From Virgibacillus halotolerans (lineage in GTDB: Bacteria; Bacillota; Bacilli; Bacillales; Amphibacillaceae), in the NCBI RefSeq assembly GCF_016908515.1, contig NZ_JAFBEA010000002.1, positions 372,001-436,000 of the forward strand: a DNA stretch of 64,000 bases, in the 5' to 3' direction. The translations under genes were made by a program, and so were the position numbers. Shown piece by piece: positions 34,393-44,426 of the stretch (position 1 is the stretch's first letter; every line of letters starts with the position of its first letter). The notes under the pieces are model-generated. The model ran no database searches, was not told the DNA's origin, and worked only from the letters and a program-made list of their open reading frames with translations.

Positions 34393-36126
34393 ATGACGAA
34401 AAATGATGCTTTCCAACAGGATGGACCGCCAAGTGATCTAGAGCGAATTAAAGAAGATAGTAATTACTTACGCGGTACGATTGAGGAAGGGCTTGCGGAT
34501 CGGATAACAGGGGCAATTAGTGATGATGATACGAAGCTATTGAAGTTTCATGGGAGCTATCAACAAGATGACAGAGATTTACGTGATGAACGGCGGAGGA
34601 AAAAGTTGGAGCCGGCTTACCAATTCATGTTACGTGTGCGTGCGCCTGGTGGTGTAGCTACACCGGAGCAATGGTTAACCATGGATGATCTTTCGCAAAA
34701 ATATGGGAACGGCACATTGAAATTAACAACCCGCCAAGCTTTTCAAATGCATGGCATCTTGAAGTGGGACCTTAAGAAAACGATGCGGGAAATTAATGGC
34801 TCGTTGATGGATACACTTGCTGCTTGTGGTGATGTAAACAGGAATGTGATGTGTAATGCGAACCCATATCAATCCGAAATTCATTCAGAAGTTTATAACC
34901 TGTCGGCAAAATTGAGTGACTACTTATCTCCACAGACGAATGCATACCATGAAATCTGGCTGGATGATGAGAAAGTTGTGGACAGTCGGAAGCCGGAAGA
35001 AATTGAGCCAATGTATGGCCGTTATTATTTACCGCGTAAGTTTAAAATCGGTATCGCGGTGCCGCCTTCTAACGATGTGGATATTTTTTCGCAGGATCTT
35101 GGATTTATCGCCATTTTAGAGAAAGGGAAACTAAAAGGGTTTAATGTTGCTGTCGGTGGCGGCATGGGGATGACCCATGGTGATACAGCCACATACCCGC
35201 AGGTTTCTCGGGTGATTGGCTTCTGTACGTCGGATAAAATCATTGAAGTTGCTGAAAAAGTAATTACGATTCAACGTGATTATGGTAATCGTTCCAATCG
35301 GAAAAATGCCCGTTTTAAATATACGATTGATGCCAGAGGGCTTGACTGGTTTAAGGCAGAATTAAATGAAAGATTGGGCTGGGAGCTTACGGCGGCACGG
35401 GATTACCATTTTGATCATAATGGAGATCGATATGGTTGGGTAGAAGGGGACGGTAAATGGCATCTGACATTATTTATCCAAAATGGTAGGGTAAAAGATT
35501 TTGCTGGCTACCCGTTGCAGACTGGGTTAAGAGAGATTGCTAAGATTCATACAGGTGATTTCCGTCTCAGCCCCAATCAGAATTTAGTGATTTCAAATGT
35601 GACCCCTGAAAAGAAACAAGAGATCATTGCACTTGTAGAACAATACGGATTGACAGAAGGAAAGCATTATTCCGCATTAAAAAGAAATTCCATGGCATGT
35701 GTTGCATTTCCAACATGTGGATTGGCAATGGCTGAGTCAGAGAGATATCTTCCTTCACTTGTAGAGAAAATCGAAGGGATTCTGGATGAGGCTGGACTGC
35801 GTGAAGAGGAAATTGTGATCCGTATGTCAGGCTGTCCAAATGGTTGTTCACGCCCTGCATTGGCGGAAATTGCCTTCATAGGCAAAGCACCTGGAAAATA
35901 TAATATGTATCTTGGTGGTGGCTTTATTGGAGACCGATTGAATCGCCTTTACCGGGAAAATATTGATGAAGCAGAGATTTTAGAAAGTCTTCGACCAATG
36001 CTATTTCAATATGCAAAAGACCGACACGAGGGAGAACACTTCGGTGATTACGTTGTTCGCGCAGGTTATGTGGAAGCGGTCAAATCAGGACTTGATTTTC
36101 ACAAAGCGGACACGGTCAAGGCCTAA
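34393..36126 (+). CDS. cysI: Sulfite reductase hemoprotein beta subunit
   Basis: A 577-residue siroheme/4Fe-4S enzyme that reduces sulfite to sulfide with six electrons. The ferredoxin-like half domains and [12 protein letters not shown] are visible. Cluster cysteines are in [19 protein letters not shown] and [19 protein letters not shown]. Start ATG at 34393 with AAAGGAG 7 bp upstream. It lies 27 bp after cysJ, and the siroheme genes follow at once. Confidence 0.95.
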   Translation: MTKNDAFQQDGPPSDLERIKEDSNYLRGTIEEGLADRITGAISDDDTKLLKFHGSYQQDDRDLRDERRRKKLEPAYQFMLRVRAPGGVATPEQWLTMDDLSQKYGNGTLKLTTRQAFQMHGILKWDLKKTMREINGSLMDTLAACGDVNRNVMCNANPYQSEIHSEVYNLSAKLSDYLSPQTNAYHEIWLDDEKVVDSRKPEEIEPMYGRYYLPRKFKIGIAVPPSNDVDIFSQDLGFIAILEKGKLKGFNVAVGGGMGMTHGDTATYPQVSRVIGFCTSDKIIEVAEKVITIQRDYGNRSNRKNARFKYTIDARGLDWFKAELNERLGWELTAARDYHFDHNGDRYGWVEGDGKWHLTLFIQNGRVKDFAGYPLQTGLREIAKIHTGDFRLSPNQNLVISNVTPEKKQEIIALVEQYGLTEGKHYSALKRNSMACVAFPTCGLAMAESERYLPSLVEKIEGILDEAGLREEEIVIRMSGCPNGCSRPALAEIAFIGKAPGKYNMYLGGGFIGDRLNRLYRENIDEAEILESLRPMLFQYAKDRHEGEHFGDYVVRAGYVEAVKSGLDFHKADTVKA

Positions 36127-36144
36127 ATAAAAGAAAGGGGTGAC

Positions 36145-36924
36145 ATGATGGGAAAGGTTTATTTGGTAGGAGCTGGTCCAGGCGATCCGGATTTGATTAC
36201 TGTAAAGGGGATAAAAGCACTCCAAAAGTCAGACGTTGTTTTATATGATCGTTTAGTCAATAAAGAATTACTGGCATATGCCCCTAAAGAGGTGAAATTG
36301 ATTTATTGTGGGAAACGCCCTAATCATCATTCACTCACACAGGAAGCGATAAACAGCTTGTTATTTCAATATGCAAACAAAGGGAAAGTTATCACAAGGT
36401 TAAAAGGCGGGGATCCGTTTATTTTTGGAAGAGGTGGAGAAGAGGCAGCCTATTTAAGGGCAAATGACATTACTTTTGAAATTGTCCCAGGTATTACATC
36501 CGGCTCTGCTGCCCCGGCCTATGCTGGTATACCTTTGACCCATCGAGATTATAGCTCTTCTGTTACATTTATTTCGGGAGTGAGTATACGCACCAAAGAT
36601 ACAGAAAAGTATTGGGAACACCTTGCGCAAGGTATTGATACACTTTGTATTTATATGGGGGTTAAAAATCTGCCATTTATTTGTGAAAAGCTTATCCATT
36701 ATGGTCGTGAAGCAACTACGCCAATTGCATTGGTGCACTCCGGTACAACGAATAGACAAGAAACAGTAACAGGAACATTGGAGAATATTGTGGAGAAGGC
36801 AAGTCACATCCAAAACCCAGCCATGATTATTGTTGGTGAAGTTGTACGATTAAGAGAGCAGATTCAATGGTTTGAACAGCTATCTGTAGAACCAGATTTC
36901 GCTGTACCATCCGCCATTGGATGA
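36145..36924 (+). CDS. sumT: Uroporphyrinogen-III C-methyltransferase
   Basis: A 259-residue SAM-dependent methylase that makes precorrin-2, the first step of siroheme synthesis. Signatures: VYLVGAGPGDPDLITVKG, YDRLV, RLKGGDPFIFGRGGEE, VPGITSGSAAPAYAGIPLTHR. Corresponds to Bacillus YlnD. Two adjacent ATGs (36145/36148) are possible behind AAAGGGGTG. It supplies CysI's siroheme cofactor. Confidence 0.93.
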   Translation: MMGKVYLVGAGPGDPDLITVKGIKALQKSDVVLYDRLVNKELLAYAPKEVKLIYCGKRPNHHSLTQEAINSLLFQYANKGKVITRLKGGDPFIFGRGGEEAAYLRANDITFEIVPGITSGSAAPAYAGIPLTHRDYSSSVTFISGVSIRTKDTEKYWEHLAQGIDTLCIYMGVKNLPFICEKLIHYGREATTPIALVHSGTTNRQETVTGTLENIVEKASHIQNPAMIIVGEVVRLREQIQWFEQLSVEPDFAVPSAIG

Positions 36925-36940
36925 TTGGAGGGATAAGGGA

Positions 36941-37693
36941 ATGCAAGGTGTACTATATGTTAGTCATGGCAGTCGGGTTTCGGAAGCAGCAGCGGAAGCA
37001 ATGGGTTGTATTGCTTCCGTGAAAGCGGATGTTGCTGTTGGTCTTCAGGAGATTTGTTTTCTTGAACTGGCCAGCCCCAGTGTGGAGCAAGGAATTGAGA
37101 GACTTGTATGCCAAGGTGCATCAAGAATAGCAATTGTCCCGGTTCTGCTTTTATCTGCCGGCCATTATTACAAGGATATTCCAGATAAAGTTGCAGTTGC
37201 GGAGAAGCAATATCCATTTATCACATTTACCTATGGGCAGCCATTAGGTGTACAGGATCGGTTTATTGACGTTTTGACCGAGCGAATCGCGGAAACGCAG
37301 ATATCGATTGGCCCTGCAACGAAGATACTATTGGTTGGAAGGGGTAGCCGCAATCCACAAACAAAGAAAGATATCGAGATGATTGGGAACAAATTACAAC
37401 GTGTACTGCAAACGGCGCATGTGGAAGTGTGTTACTTGGCTGCGTGTGGGCCTTCTTTTGACGAAAAGTTGCAATCATCATTAGAAGCGAATTACGCCAA
37501 TCTAATCGTTGTTCCTTATTTATGGTTTACGGGTATTCTGATGCGCTCTATCGATAGAACAATTAGTGAATTGGTGAAACCAAATAGGAGCGTAGTCTTG
37601 TGTCAGCAACTGGGAGATCATCCTGTGATGAAGCAGGCACTGAAAGAGCGTGTCTATGAATCATTTGAAATGGCTGAAGCAATAACGATGTAA
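36941..37693 (+). CDS. sirB: Sirohydrochlorin ferrochelatase
   Basis: A 250-residue CbiX/SirB-type chelatase that inserts iron in the last siroheme step. The metal-binding histidine is in VLYVSHGSR, and a second is in LLLSAGHYYKDIP. The two repeated halves (second from ~residue 120, LLVGRGSRNPQT) are typical of the long SirB form. The ATG at 36941 has GGAGG 10 bp upstream; an ATG at 36917 lies inside the previous gene's end without a site. Matches Bacillus YlnE. Confidence 0.88.
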   Translation: MQGVLYVSHGSRVSEAAAEAMGCIASVKADVAVGLQEICFLELASPSVEQGIERLVCQGASRIAIVPVLLLSAGHYYKDIPDKVAVAEKQYPFITFTYGQPLGVQDRFIDVLTERIAETQISIGPATKILLVGRGSRNPQTKKDIEMIGNKLQRVLQTAHVEVCYLAACGPSFDEKLQSSLEANYANLIVVPYLWFTGILMRSIDRTISELVKPNRSVVLCQQLGDHPVMKQALKERVYESFEMAEAITM

Positions 37694-37697
37694 GGAT

Positions 37698-38333
37698 GTG
37701 AGTGAGATTGTTACACCTTTGATGATAGATTTAGATAAGAAAAACATTGTGATTGTTGGTGGAGGAAGTATCGCTGAGCGCAGAATTCGTTCTTTGTTAG
37801 AAAACGGCGGATTGCTGACAGTGATTAGTCCGACAATTGGTGAAGGGATACAAAAGCTTTGGCAAACAGCGCAATTAACATGGAAGAAGAAACGCTTTGA
37901 AGCAGTAGATCTTGCTGATGCATTTTTGATCATTGCAGCAACGAATGATCCAACAGTGAATGAATTGGTTGTCCATCATAGCCCTCAAGATGCGCTATTA
38001 AACGTGGCTGCACAAGCTGAAAAAGGAAATATTCATTTCCCAGCCCATTTTAAACAAGGAAAGTTATCTATTAGTATATCAACGGATGGTGCCAGCCCAA
38101 TGCTTGCAGCAAAAATAAAGGATAATTTGCATACGGTTTACGATGAGAACTATGGGGATTATGTAGATTTTTTAAATGAAAGTCGAAAGTTGATTAAACA
38201 TTCTTTGTTAGATAAAAGTACGCAATCACTCCTGTTGAAGGAGTTACTGGCTGAAAGTTTTATGGACGAACAAAAACAAACAAAGACGATAGCGTGGCTG
38301 GAGAAGCTCTCGGGAAAGGATCGTGTAGGATGA
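37698..38333 (+). CDS. sirC: Precorrin-2 dehydrogenase (NAD-dependent)
   Basis: A 211-residue enzyme that oxidises precorrin-2 to sirohydrochlorin. It has the Rossmann loop IVIVGGGSIAERR and the family's ISTDGASPMLAAKIKDNL. It equals Bacillus YlnF/SirC rather than the fused CysG. The start is uncertain: GTG 37698 gives the longest frame, but the ribosome site is poor and ATG 37722 is also possible. Its stop overlaps the next gene (ATGA). Confidence 0.85.
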   Translation: MSEIVTPLMIDLDKKNIVIVGGGSIAERRIRSLLENGGLLTVISPTIGEGIQKLWQTAQLTWKKKRFEAVDLADAFLIIAATNDPTVNELVVHHSPQDALLNVAAQAEKGNIHFPAHFKQGKLSISISTDGASPMLAAKIKDNLHTVYDENYGDYVDFLNESRKLIKHSLLDKSTQSLLLKELLAESFMDEQKQTKTIAWLEKLSGKDRVG

Positions 38334-39130
38334 GCGGTTTGAATGGGAAGAAGATTGGTATTGCTGCCGCGCGTAAAGCAGATGTTATTGCTACATTGAT
38401 TGAAAAACATGGTGGAGCGTCGCGCATCTATTCTATTCAGGGGGAGCAAATTTTAAATACAAATGTAAGTGAACAGGATGTTGTAGAATTTATTGATAAC
38501 CCCTATGATATTGCCCTTTTAACAACAGGGATTGGTGCTGAAACACTGGAAAAGGCAGCAGCAGAAATGAACAAACTCCCTGAGTTTATTCAGAAATTGG
38601 CGGATACGAGATTGGTAATTCGCGGTAGTAAAACATTAATGTGGTTGAAAAAGCATTCTTTATCCGCATCATTGGTAGCTAAGGATGGCACGATGAAAAA
38701 TTTATTATCTGCACTGGCATTAGAGGGGGATGGAGAGGGGAAAACGCTATTTTTACAAGCATATAATCAAGATGATGTCCAGATAAAGACTGGTGTTGAA
38801 GCGCTTGGCTATCGCACTTATTTGTCAAAACCATATCGTTATAAAGAACCCAATCAGGATACGTTAAATAAATTAAAGCAAGTAATCTGTAATCATACCG
38901 TGGACGCAGTTATTTTTACCAGTAAGACACAGGTGAAAAATCTTTTCCAAACAGAACAGGCGACGGAAGATATAACCACGGCTTTTAATCGTCATGTTTT
39001 GGCGGTTGCAGTAGGAAAAGTAACAGCTCAATCACTGAAGCATTATGGCGTATCTAATACTTTTCACCCGAGTAAACCGAAGATGGGGGCAATGGTTGTT
39101 GAACTGGAACGTTATCTAGCAAGAAATTGA
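38330..39130 (+). CDS. HemD-like uroporphyrinogen-III synthase family protein
   Basis: A 266-residue protein of the HemD fold: two domains beginning KKIGIAAARKADVIATLIEKHGG and GKTLFLQAYNQDDVQIKTGVEALG, with VDAVIFTSKTQVKNLFQ and VGKVTAQSLKHYGV typical of the second domain. It would close hydroxymethylbilane to uroporphyrinogen III, the SumT substrate. The cys operon of B. subtilis has no such gene; HemD normally lies in the hem operon. Here it is translationally coupled to sirC (ATGA). It may be a second enzyme dedicated to siroheme or a divergent regulator-like paralogue. The ATG at 38330 is chosen for the overlap. Confidence 0.75.
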   Translation: MSGLNGKKIGIAAARKADVIATLIEKHGGASRIYSIQGEQILNTNVSEQDVVEFIDNPYDIALLTTGIGAETLEKAAAEMNKLPEFIQKLADTRLVIRGSKTLMWLKKHSLSASLVAKDGTMKNLLSALALEGDGEGKTLFLQAYNQDDVQIKTGVEALGYRTYLSKPYRYKEPNQDTLNKLKQVICNHTVDAVIFTSKTQVKNLFQTEQATEDITTAFNRHVLAVAVGKVTAQSLKHYGVSNTFHPSKPKMGAMVVELERYLARN

Positions 39131-39186
39131 TGGAAAAAGGGTCGTGATCCATCTCGAATGATCATTATGAAGGGGGAGGTTTTAAA

Positions 39187-40365
39187 ATGACAGTAACAAA
39201 GCAAAGAGAACAAACGACCATCTTACCGCATGGAGGAGAACTCGTTCAAAGAGAAGTAGTTGGTCCGGCAAAAGAGGCGTATCTCAGTGAAATAGAAGGG
39301 TTCAATGTATTAACAATAGATGCTTGGAGTATATCTGACCTGGAACTGATTGCTATCGGTGGATTCAGCCCATTAAAAGGTTTTATGGGACAACAAGATT
39401 ATGAAAGAGTTGTTGAATCGATGCGTTTGGCTGATGGGACGGTTTGGAGTATCCCGATCACACTTCCAGTAACAACAGCACAAGCAGATGCATTTGCAAT
39501 CGGAGAAAAAATAGCACTCCGTGGAGAAGATGGTGTTAATTACGGGGTGCTGGAATTGGAAGAAGTATATACCTATGATAAGGAAAAAGAAGCGAAACAC
39601 GTTTATGGAACAATAGATAAAGCACATCCAGGTGTGAAGAAGGTATACGATAAGGGCAACGTGTATTTAGCTGGCCCGATTCATTTACTCCAACGTCCGA
39701 ATCACAGTCAATTTCAGGAATTTCACCTTGATCCATCGGAAACGAGAGCGATGTTTGCTGATTTGGGTTGGAAAACTGTTGTAGGTTTTCAGACGCGGAA
39801 TCCAGTTCATCGGGCACATGAATATATTCAGAAGAGTGCACTAGAGTCTGTTGATGGGTTGTTGTTAAATCCCTTGGTTGGTGAGACAAAGTCAGATGAT
39901 ATATCTGCAGAAATTCGCATGGAAAGTTATCAAGTAATACTGAAAAACTATTATCCTGCTGATCGTACACGACTGGTTATCTATCCTGCTGCGATGCGTT
40001 ATGCTGGACCAAGAGAAGCGATTCTCCATGCGATTGTCCGCAAAAATTACGGTTGCACCCATTTTATTGTCGGACGTGATCATGCAGGTGTTGGGGATTA
40101 TTATGGCACCTATGAAGCACAAACGTTAATTTCAGAGTTTGAGGAAGAATTGGGTATCCAAATATTCAAATTTGAGCATGCATTTTATTGCAACAAATGT
40201 GAGAACATGGGCACGACAAAAACATGCCCACATGATAAATCCTATCATGTTCATCTCAGTGGAACAAAAGTACGCGAAAAGCTTCGTAATGGGGAAGCAT
40301 TACCGAAAGAGTTTTCCCGCCCGGAAGTTGCTGAAGTACTGATTAAAGGCATGAAACAAAATTAA
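39187..40365 (+). CDS. sat: Sulfate adenylyltransferase (ATP sulfurylase)
   Basis: A 392-residue enzyme that makes APS from ATP and sulfate. It contains the active-site [15 protein letters not shown] and the second motif [12 protein letters not shown], plus a CxxC...CPH zinc cluster ([16 protein letters not shown]) found in bacterial dissimilatory-like homomeric Sat enzymes. GGGGGAGG precedes the ATG. A permease and cysC follow. Confidence 0.95.
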   Translation: MTVTKQREQTTILPHGGELVQREVVGPAKEAYLSEIEGFNVLTIDAWSISDLELIAIGGFSPLKGFMGQQDYERVVESMRLADGTVWSIPITLPVTTAQADAFAIGEKIALRGEDGVNYGVLELEEVYTYDKEKEAKHVYGTIDKAHPGVKKVYDKGNVYLAGPIHLLQRPNHSQFQEFHLDPSETRAMFADLGWKTVVGFQTRNPVHRAHEYIQKSALESVDGLLLNPLVGETKSDDISAEIRMESYQVILKNYYPADRTRLVIYPAAMRYAGPREAILHAIVRKNYGCTHFIVGRDHAGVGDYYGTYEAQTLISEFEEELGIQIFKFEHAFYCNKCENMGTTKTCPHDKSYHVHLSGTKVREKLRNGEALPKEFSRPEVAEVLIKGMKQN

Positions 40366-40382
40366 TCTAAGGGATGTTCCTC

Positions 40383-42161
40383 ATGTCATTTGAAATGATC
40401 TTTGTTTTAATTATGATTGTCGCCATGCTATTAGGGTTATTAATGGAAGTTGGTCGTCCTGAAATCATCATTTTTTCAGTACTTATCATTTTCCTGATTA
40501 CAGGTGTATTGAATACAAAAGAAGCATTAAGTGGATTTTCTAACGAAGGAATGCTTACTGTAGCACTTTTGTTTATTGTAGCGGGAGCGATTCAAAAAAG
40601 TGGTGTCATTGAAAAGGTAATCAAGAACTGGTTGGATAAGAGCAAGAGCACTGTAGGATCGATGGTACGTCTTTTTGTACCCACATCCATTATTTCGGCA
40701 TTTTTAAATAATACACCGATTGTCGTAGCACTTACACCATTAGTGAAGACGTGGTGTGAGGAGCACAATATTGCGCCATCCAAGTTTTTAATCCCGTTAT
40801 CCTATGCAACGATTTTAGGTGGGACGGTCACGTTAATGGGGTCGGCTACAAATCTGGTTGTTCATGGTATGTTGCTTGATAATGGGTATGAGGGTTTTTC
40901 TTTATTTCAATTGTCTGTTGTGGGTATCCCTATTTTGATTATTGGCCTGATTTATATATTTACAATTGGCCATCAATTACTACCGGAATATAAGGATTTT
41001 AAACAACAAGTGAAAGCGGACTCGAAAGAATATATTGCAGAATTAATTGTAGAGGAAAGCTTTCCACATATGAATCAAAGCGTACAGCAGGCTGGATTAA
41101 CCGATTTGAAAGGTCTCTATCTAGTCGAAATCATTCGCCGAGAGGAACGTATTTCCCCTATACGTGCTACAACGGTTATTCAAGCGGGGGATCGGTTAAT
41201 TTTTACTGGGTTGATGTCTACGCTTGAGGATGTACAAATGATGAAAGGTTTAACATTAAGAACTGGAACACATCTAGATCTGGATGAGTTAAAGAACGGG
41301 AACACACAAATAGTGGAAGCTGTTGTATCCCATCAATCTGCATTACTGTCAAAGTCTGTTAAACAAACACAGTTTAGATCCAGTTATGATGCCGGAGTGA
41401 TTGCGATTCATCGAAATAATGAACGCATCCAATCTAAAGTAAGCGACATCCTGCTTAAACCGGGAGATACATTGTTATTGCTGGCAGGGAAACACTTTGT
41501 AGAAAAGTTCCAGCAATCCAGTGATTTTTACGTACTTACAAGCTTGGATACACCGGAAAAACTAAAACGTAGTCCGGTCAAGGCTTGGTTTTCGATCATT
41601 TTAACGCTGACAATGATTATGCTTGTGTCCTTGGGTGTGCTGAGCATGTTTAAGGCGATGGCACTGGCAGTTACTTTATTAATTGTAACGAAGACGGTTA
41701 CTCCTGGAGAGGCTAAACGGTATATTCACTTCGATGTATTATTGCTTATTGCCAGTTCCTTTGGTGTGGGCCTAGCGATGATGAACACAGGCTTGGCCCA
41801 ATGGATTGCAGATGGTCTATTAGTAATAGGGAACCCTATGGGATTGTTTATGATTCTTTTATTGATATATCTTTTAACAAATATTTTCACCGAATTAATT
41901 ACAAATAGCGCAGCAGCAATATTAATGCTTCCAATTGGATTAAAAACGGCTGCAAGCTTGAATCTGGATCCAATGGGGTTTGCAGTGTTAATTACGATTG
42001 CAGCTTCGGCGAGCTTTGTGACGCCAATAGGTTATCAAACCAACCTAATTGTTTATGGTCCTGGAGGTTATAAATTTACAGATTATATAAAAATAGGAAC
42101 ACCGCTCAGTTTAATTGTGATGGCTATCACTGTTACCATTGTCTATTACTGGTGGTTTTAG
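40383..42161 (+). CDS. SLC13/DASS-type permease with TrkA-C domains (probable sulfate importer)
   Basis: A 592-residue carrier. The ends are two membrane halves (1-~200 and ~400-592) with the DASS signatures [19 protein letters not shown] and [17 protein letters not shown]. Between them are two cytoplasmic TrkA-C domains (~210-300, ~305-390), as in plant/algal SAC1/SLT and bacterial sulfate permeases. In B. subtilis this operon position is held by the Pit-type CysP, so this is a probable non-homologous replacement. The ATG at 40383 has AAGGGATG at proper distance; an ATG at 40374 overlaps it. Confidence 0.82.
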   Translation: MSFEMIFVLIMIVAMLLGLLMEVGRPEIIIFSVLIIFLITGVLNTKEALSGFSNEGMLTVALLFIVAGAIQKSGVIEKVIKNWLDKSKSTVGSMVRLFVPTSIISAFLNNTPIVVALTPLVKTWCEEHNIAPSKFLIPLSYATILGGTVTLMGSATNLVVHGMLLDNGYEGFSLFQLSVVGIPILIIGLIYIFTIGHQLLPEYKDFKQQVKADSKEYIAELIVEESFPHMNQSVQQAGLTDLKGLYLVEIIRREERISPIRATTVIQAGDRLIFTGLMSTLEDVQMMKGLTLRTGTHLDLDELKNGNTQIVEAVVSHQSALLSKSVKQTQFRSSYDAGVIAIHRNNERIQSKVSDILLKPGDTLLLLAGKHFVEKFQQSSDFYVLTSLDTPEKLKRSPVKAWFSIILTLTMIMLVSLGVLSMFKAMALAVTLLIVTKTVTPGEAKRYIHFDVLLLIASSFGVGLAMMNTGLAQWIADGLLVIGNPMGLFMILLLIYLLTNIFTELITNSAAAILMLPIGLKTAASLNLDPMGFAVLITIAASASFVTPIGYQTNLIVYGPGGYKFTDYIKIGTPLSLIVMAITVTIVYYWWF

Positions 42162-42168
42162 GAGGGAA

Positions 42169-42804
42169 ATGATGGGTACGTCAACAAATATTGCTTGGCA
42201 TGAGTCGGAAGTGACGAAAGAAGTAAGACAAAAACGGAACAAGCACAAAAGCGCTGTTTTATGGTTTACTGGATTATCAGGATCAGGGAAATCGACCGCT
42301 TCTGTCGCACTGGAGAAAGCACTACATCAACTTGGGATACATACATATCGCCTTGATGGAGATAATGTGCGGCATGGTTTGAATAAGAATTTGGGGTTTA
42401 GTCCAGCGGATCGTACAGAAAATATCCGCCGCATCGGAGAAGTTGCCAATCTAATGGTGGATGCTGGGATCATAACCCTAACCGCATTTATTTCACCATA
42501 TCGACAGGATCGAAATAATGTTCGTACGTTGCTTGAAGATAAAGAGTTTATTGAAGTCTATGTGAAATGTAGTGTAGAAACATGTGAGGTACGGGATCCA
42601 AAAGGGCTGTATGAAAAGGCGCGCGCTGGTGAAATTAAAGGTTTTACAGGGATTGATGCACCATATGAAAAACCTGTTGATCCGGAAATTATCCTAGACA
42701 CAGAAAAGCATACATTGGAAGAATCAGTTCAAATATTAATTACTTACTTAAAGGAAAATGGATATATTGAGCCATATTTAATTACCGAAAATAGTAACGG
42801 CTGA
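42169..42804 (+). CDS. cysC: Adenylylsulfate kinase
   Basis: A 211-residue APS kinase that makes PAPS. P-loop GLSGSGKST, substrate motif [24 protein letters not shown] and [12 protein letters not shown] are all present. TAGGAGGG lies before the ATGATG at 42169/42172. It is the last gene of the operon. The same frame remains open for 25 codons after the TGA (to 42882), encoding a protein-like acidic tail. Confidence 0.93.
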   Translation: MMGTSTNIAWHESEVTKEVRQKRNKHKSAVLWFTGLSGSGKSTASVALEKALHQLGIHTYRLDGDNVRHGLNKNLGFSPADRTENIRRIGEVANLMVDAGIITLTAFISPYRQDRNNVRTLLEDKEFIEVYVKCSVETCEVRDPKGLYEKARAGEIKGFTGIDAPYEKPVDPEIILDTEKHTLEESVQILITYLKENGYIEPYLITENSNG

Positions 42805-42884
42805 TTGACGTTGATCAAGAATGAGGAAGTCGATTTGGATTTAACTCCTTATGATCCAGCACGAGCAATTGACAAGGCGTAAAA

Positions 42885-42930
42885 AATAAAGCTCCATGAC
42901 CGAAATATTTAACGGAAATGGAGCTTTATT
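42885..42930. terminator. Bidirectional terminator after cysC
   Basis: A perfect 13-bp stem AATAAAGCTCCAT / ATGGAGCTTTATT, with A-rich and T-rich ends for both convergent genes. Confidence 0.88.
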
Positions 42931-42942
42931 ATGGGCTGAAAC

Positions 42943-44202
42943 TTAGCTAAAAAATGCTTGCAATGCGTCAATTAAACTATAAAGTCCGAGTCCTGTACAA
43001 ACAAGTGCAACAACACCGCCAACGATATTCATTTTTAGTGAGTTTACATATTTACCAAGTCGGCTTTTATTGTTCATCACAATCAGAACTAAAATAGCAA
43101 TGGCTGGTAATAGGATACCATTTAGGGCTTGAGCAAAGAGCAGTACATCCATTGGTTCAAAGCCAAGTGCTGAAGTAATAATTCCGATCACGATGATCAC
43201 TGCAAAAACAATTTTAAAACGCTTATCTTTAAAGCCGCCTTCCCATTTAAAAACACTACCAAGTGTCATTGCTGCTCCAAGTGGTGATGCAGTTGCAGAA
43301 GAGAATCCAGCTGCAAATAGTCCAATCGCTGTAAATTGTTTGGCCCAGCTTCCTAACAAGGGCTCTAATTGCAGAGATAATTCTGCGGCACTTCTTACAT
43401 CAACACCTCTAATCATTGTAGCAGCGGTTATTAAGATGGCCGCTGTAATTAATCCGCCAACAGAAATAGAGATGATTGTGTCCCATCGAGCCGCTTTTAA
43501 ATGTGCTGGATCGGTCCATTTTTCATGTGCAGACGATGCATGAATGAAAAAGTTATATGGAACAACTGTTGTACCGATCATTGCGATGACCATAATAATC
43601 GATCCTTTTGGTATACCAGGAACAAAAGCGCCTTTAAACATTTCACCAAGATCAGGTTTAGCGACGACCATTGTTGTAATGAATGTAATTCCCATAACAA
43701 AAACAAGTATAATCATGATTTTCTCAATGAATTTGTAGCTACCACTTAAACCGAATAACAAAATAATGACACCGATAATAGGCGCAATCAAATGTTCAGG
43801 AAAACCGGTAAGTGAGGAGAGGCCAAGAGAGGTACCGAGTAAATCACCGGATATGTAAGCTGCACAACCAGCACTGATGGAAATAGTGACAAGCCAAATT
43901 GCACCATACTTTAACAAGGGGTGTGAAAATTGTTCGCGTATGGCTTCACCTAGACCCTTTTGTGTAATGATGCCAAGACGGGACATCATTAATTGCAAAA
44001 CGATAGTTGTAATAACTGAAAAGAGGACAGACCATAAAATAGCATAACCAAATGATGCACCAGCTCTTGTTGCTGTTGTCACTGTACCAGGCCCAATGAA
44101 TGAGGCAGTTACGATTGCACCCGGTCCAAATATCTTTAGTTTTTTTATCAATTTATCCTTTAGTGAAAGCTCTATTTGTTGTTCTTCTAAAGGTTGACTC
44201 AT
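42943..44202 (-). CDS. Nramp-family transporter with altered metal motif
   Basis: A 419-residue Nramp protein with eleven helices. In helix 1 the metal-binding DPGN of true Mn2+/Fe2+ carriers is replaced by GPGT (residues 37-40, SFIGPGTVTTAT), and the helix-6 MPHN is replaced by VPYN in IGTTVVPYNFFIHASSA. Both changes remove key ligands (Asp, Asn, Met), so ordinary manganese transport is doubtful; a hydrated Mg2+ or an organic substrate is possible, as in Nramp-related subfamilies. GGAGAAG precedes the ATG at 44202. It is monocistronic, sharing a terminator with cysC. Confidence 0.85.
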   Translation of the reverse strand: MSQPLEEQQIELSLKDKLIKKLKIFGPGAIVTASFIGPGTVTTATRAGASFGYAILWSVLFSVITTIVLQLMMSRLGIITQKGLGEAIREQFSHPLLKYGAIWLVTISISAGCAAYISGDLLGTSLGLSSLTGFPEHLIAPIIGVIILLFGLSGSYKFIEKIMIILVFVMGITFITTMVVAKPDLGEMFKGAFVPGIPKGSIIMVIAMIGTTVVPYNFFIHASSAHEKWTDPAHLKAARWDTIISISVGGLITAAILITAATMIRGVDVRSAAELSLQLEPLLGSWAKQFTAIGLFAAGFSSATASPLGAAMTLGSVFKWEGGFKDKRFKIVFAVIIVIGIITSALGFEPMDVLLFAQALNGILLPAIAILVLIVMNNKSRLGKYVNSLKMNIVGGVVALVCTGLGLYSLIDALQAFFS

Positions 44203-44365
44203 ACCTGTATCACTTCTCCTTTTATTTGGATAAACATAGCGTTTTCTGTTTTAGGGGAATTGTAGGATTTTGCGACCATTAGTATATAAATAATGCGAAG
44301 GTTTGGAAAATATGATAATTCTATTTATACGAAAAGTCAAATGAATGGAAAAGAGGAAAATGTAA

Positions 44366-44410
44366 AATATCCTGGATAAGGCACGATAGCAAGCCATTAT
44401 CCAGGATATT
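44366..44410. terminator. Terminator of the CstA-type gene
   Basis: A 14-bp stem AATATCCTGGATAA / TTATCCAGGATATT with a loop containing GGC/GCC. Confidence 0.8.
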
Positions 44411-44426
44411 AGTTTAAACGCTGTAA

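Noticed and set aside
39536-39970. 144-codon minus-strand frame inside sat
   Set aside because: Antisense to a well-conserved enzyme and lacking a ribosome site.
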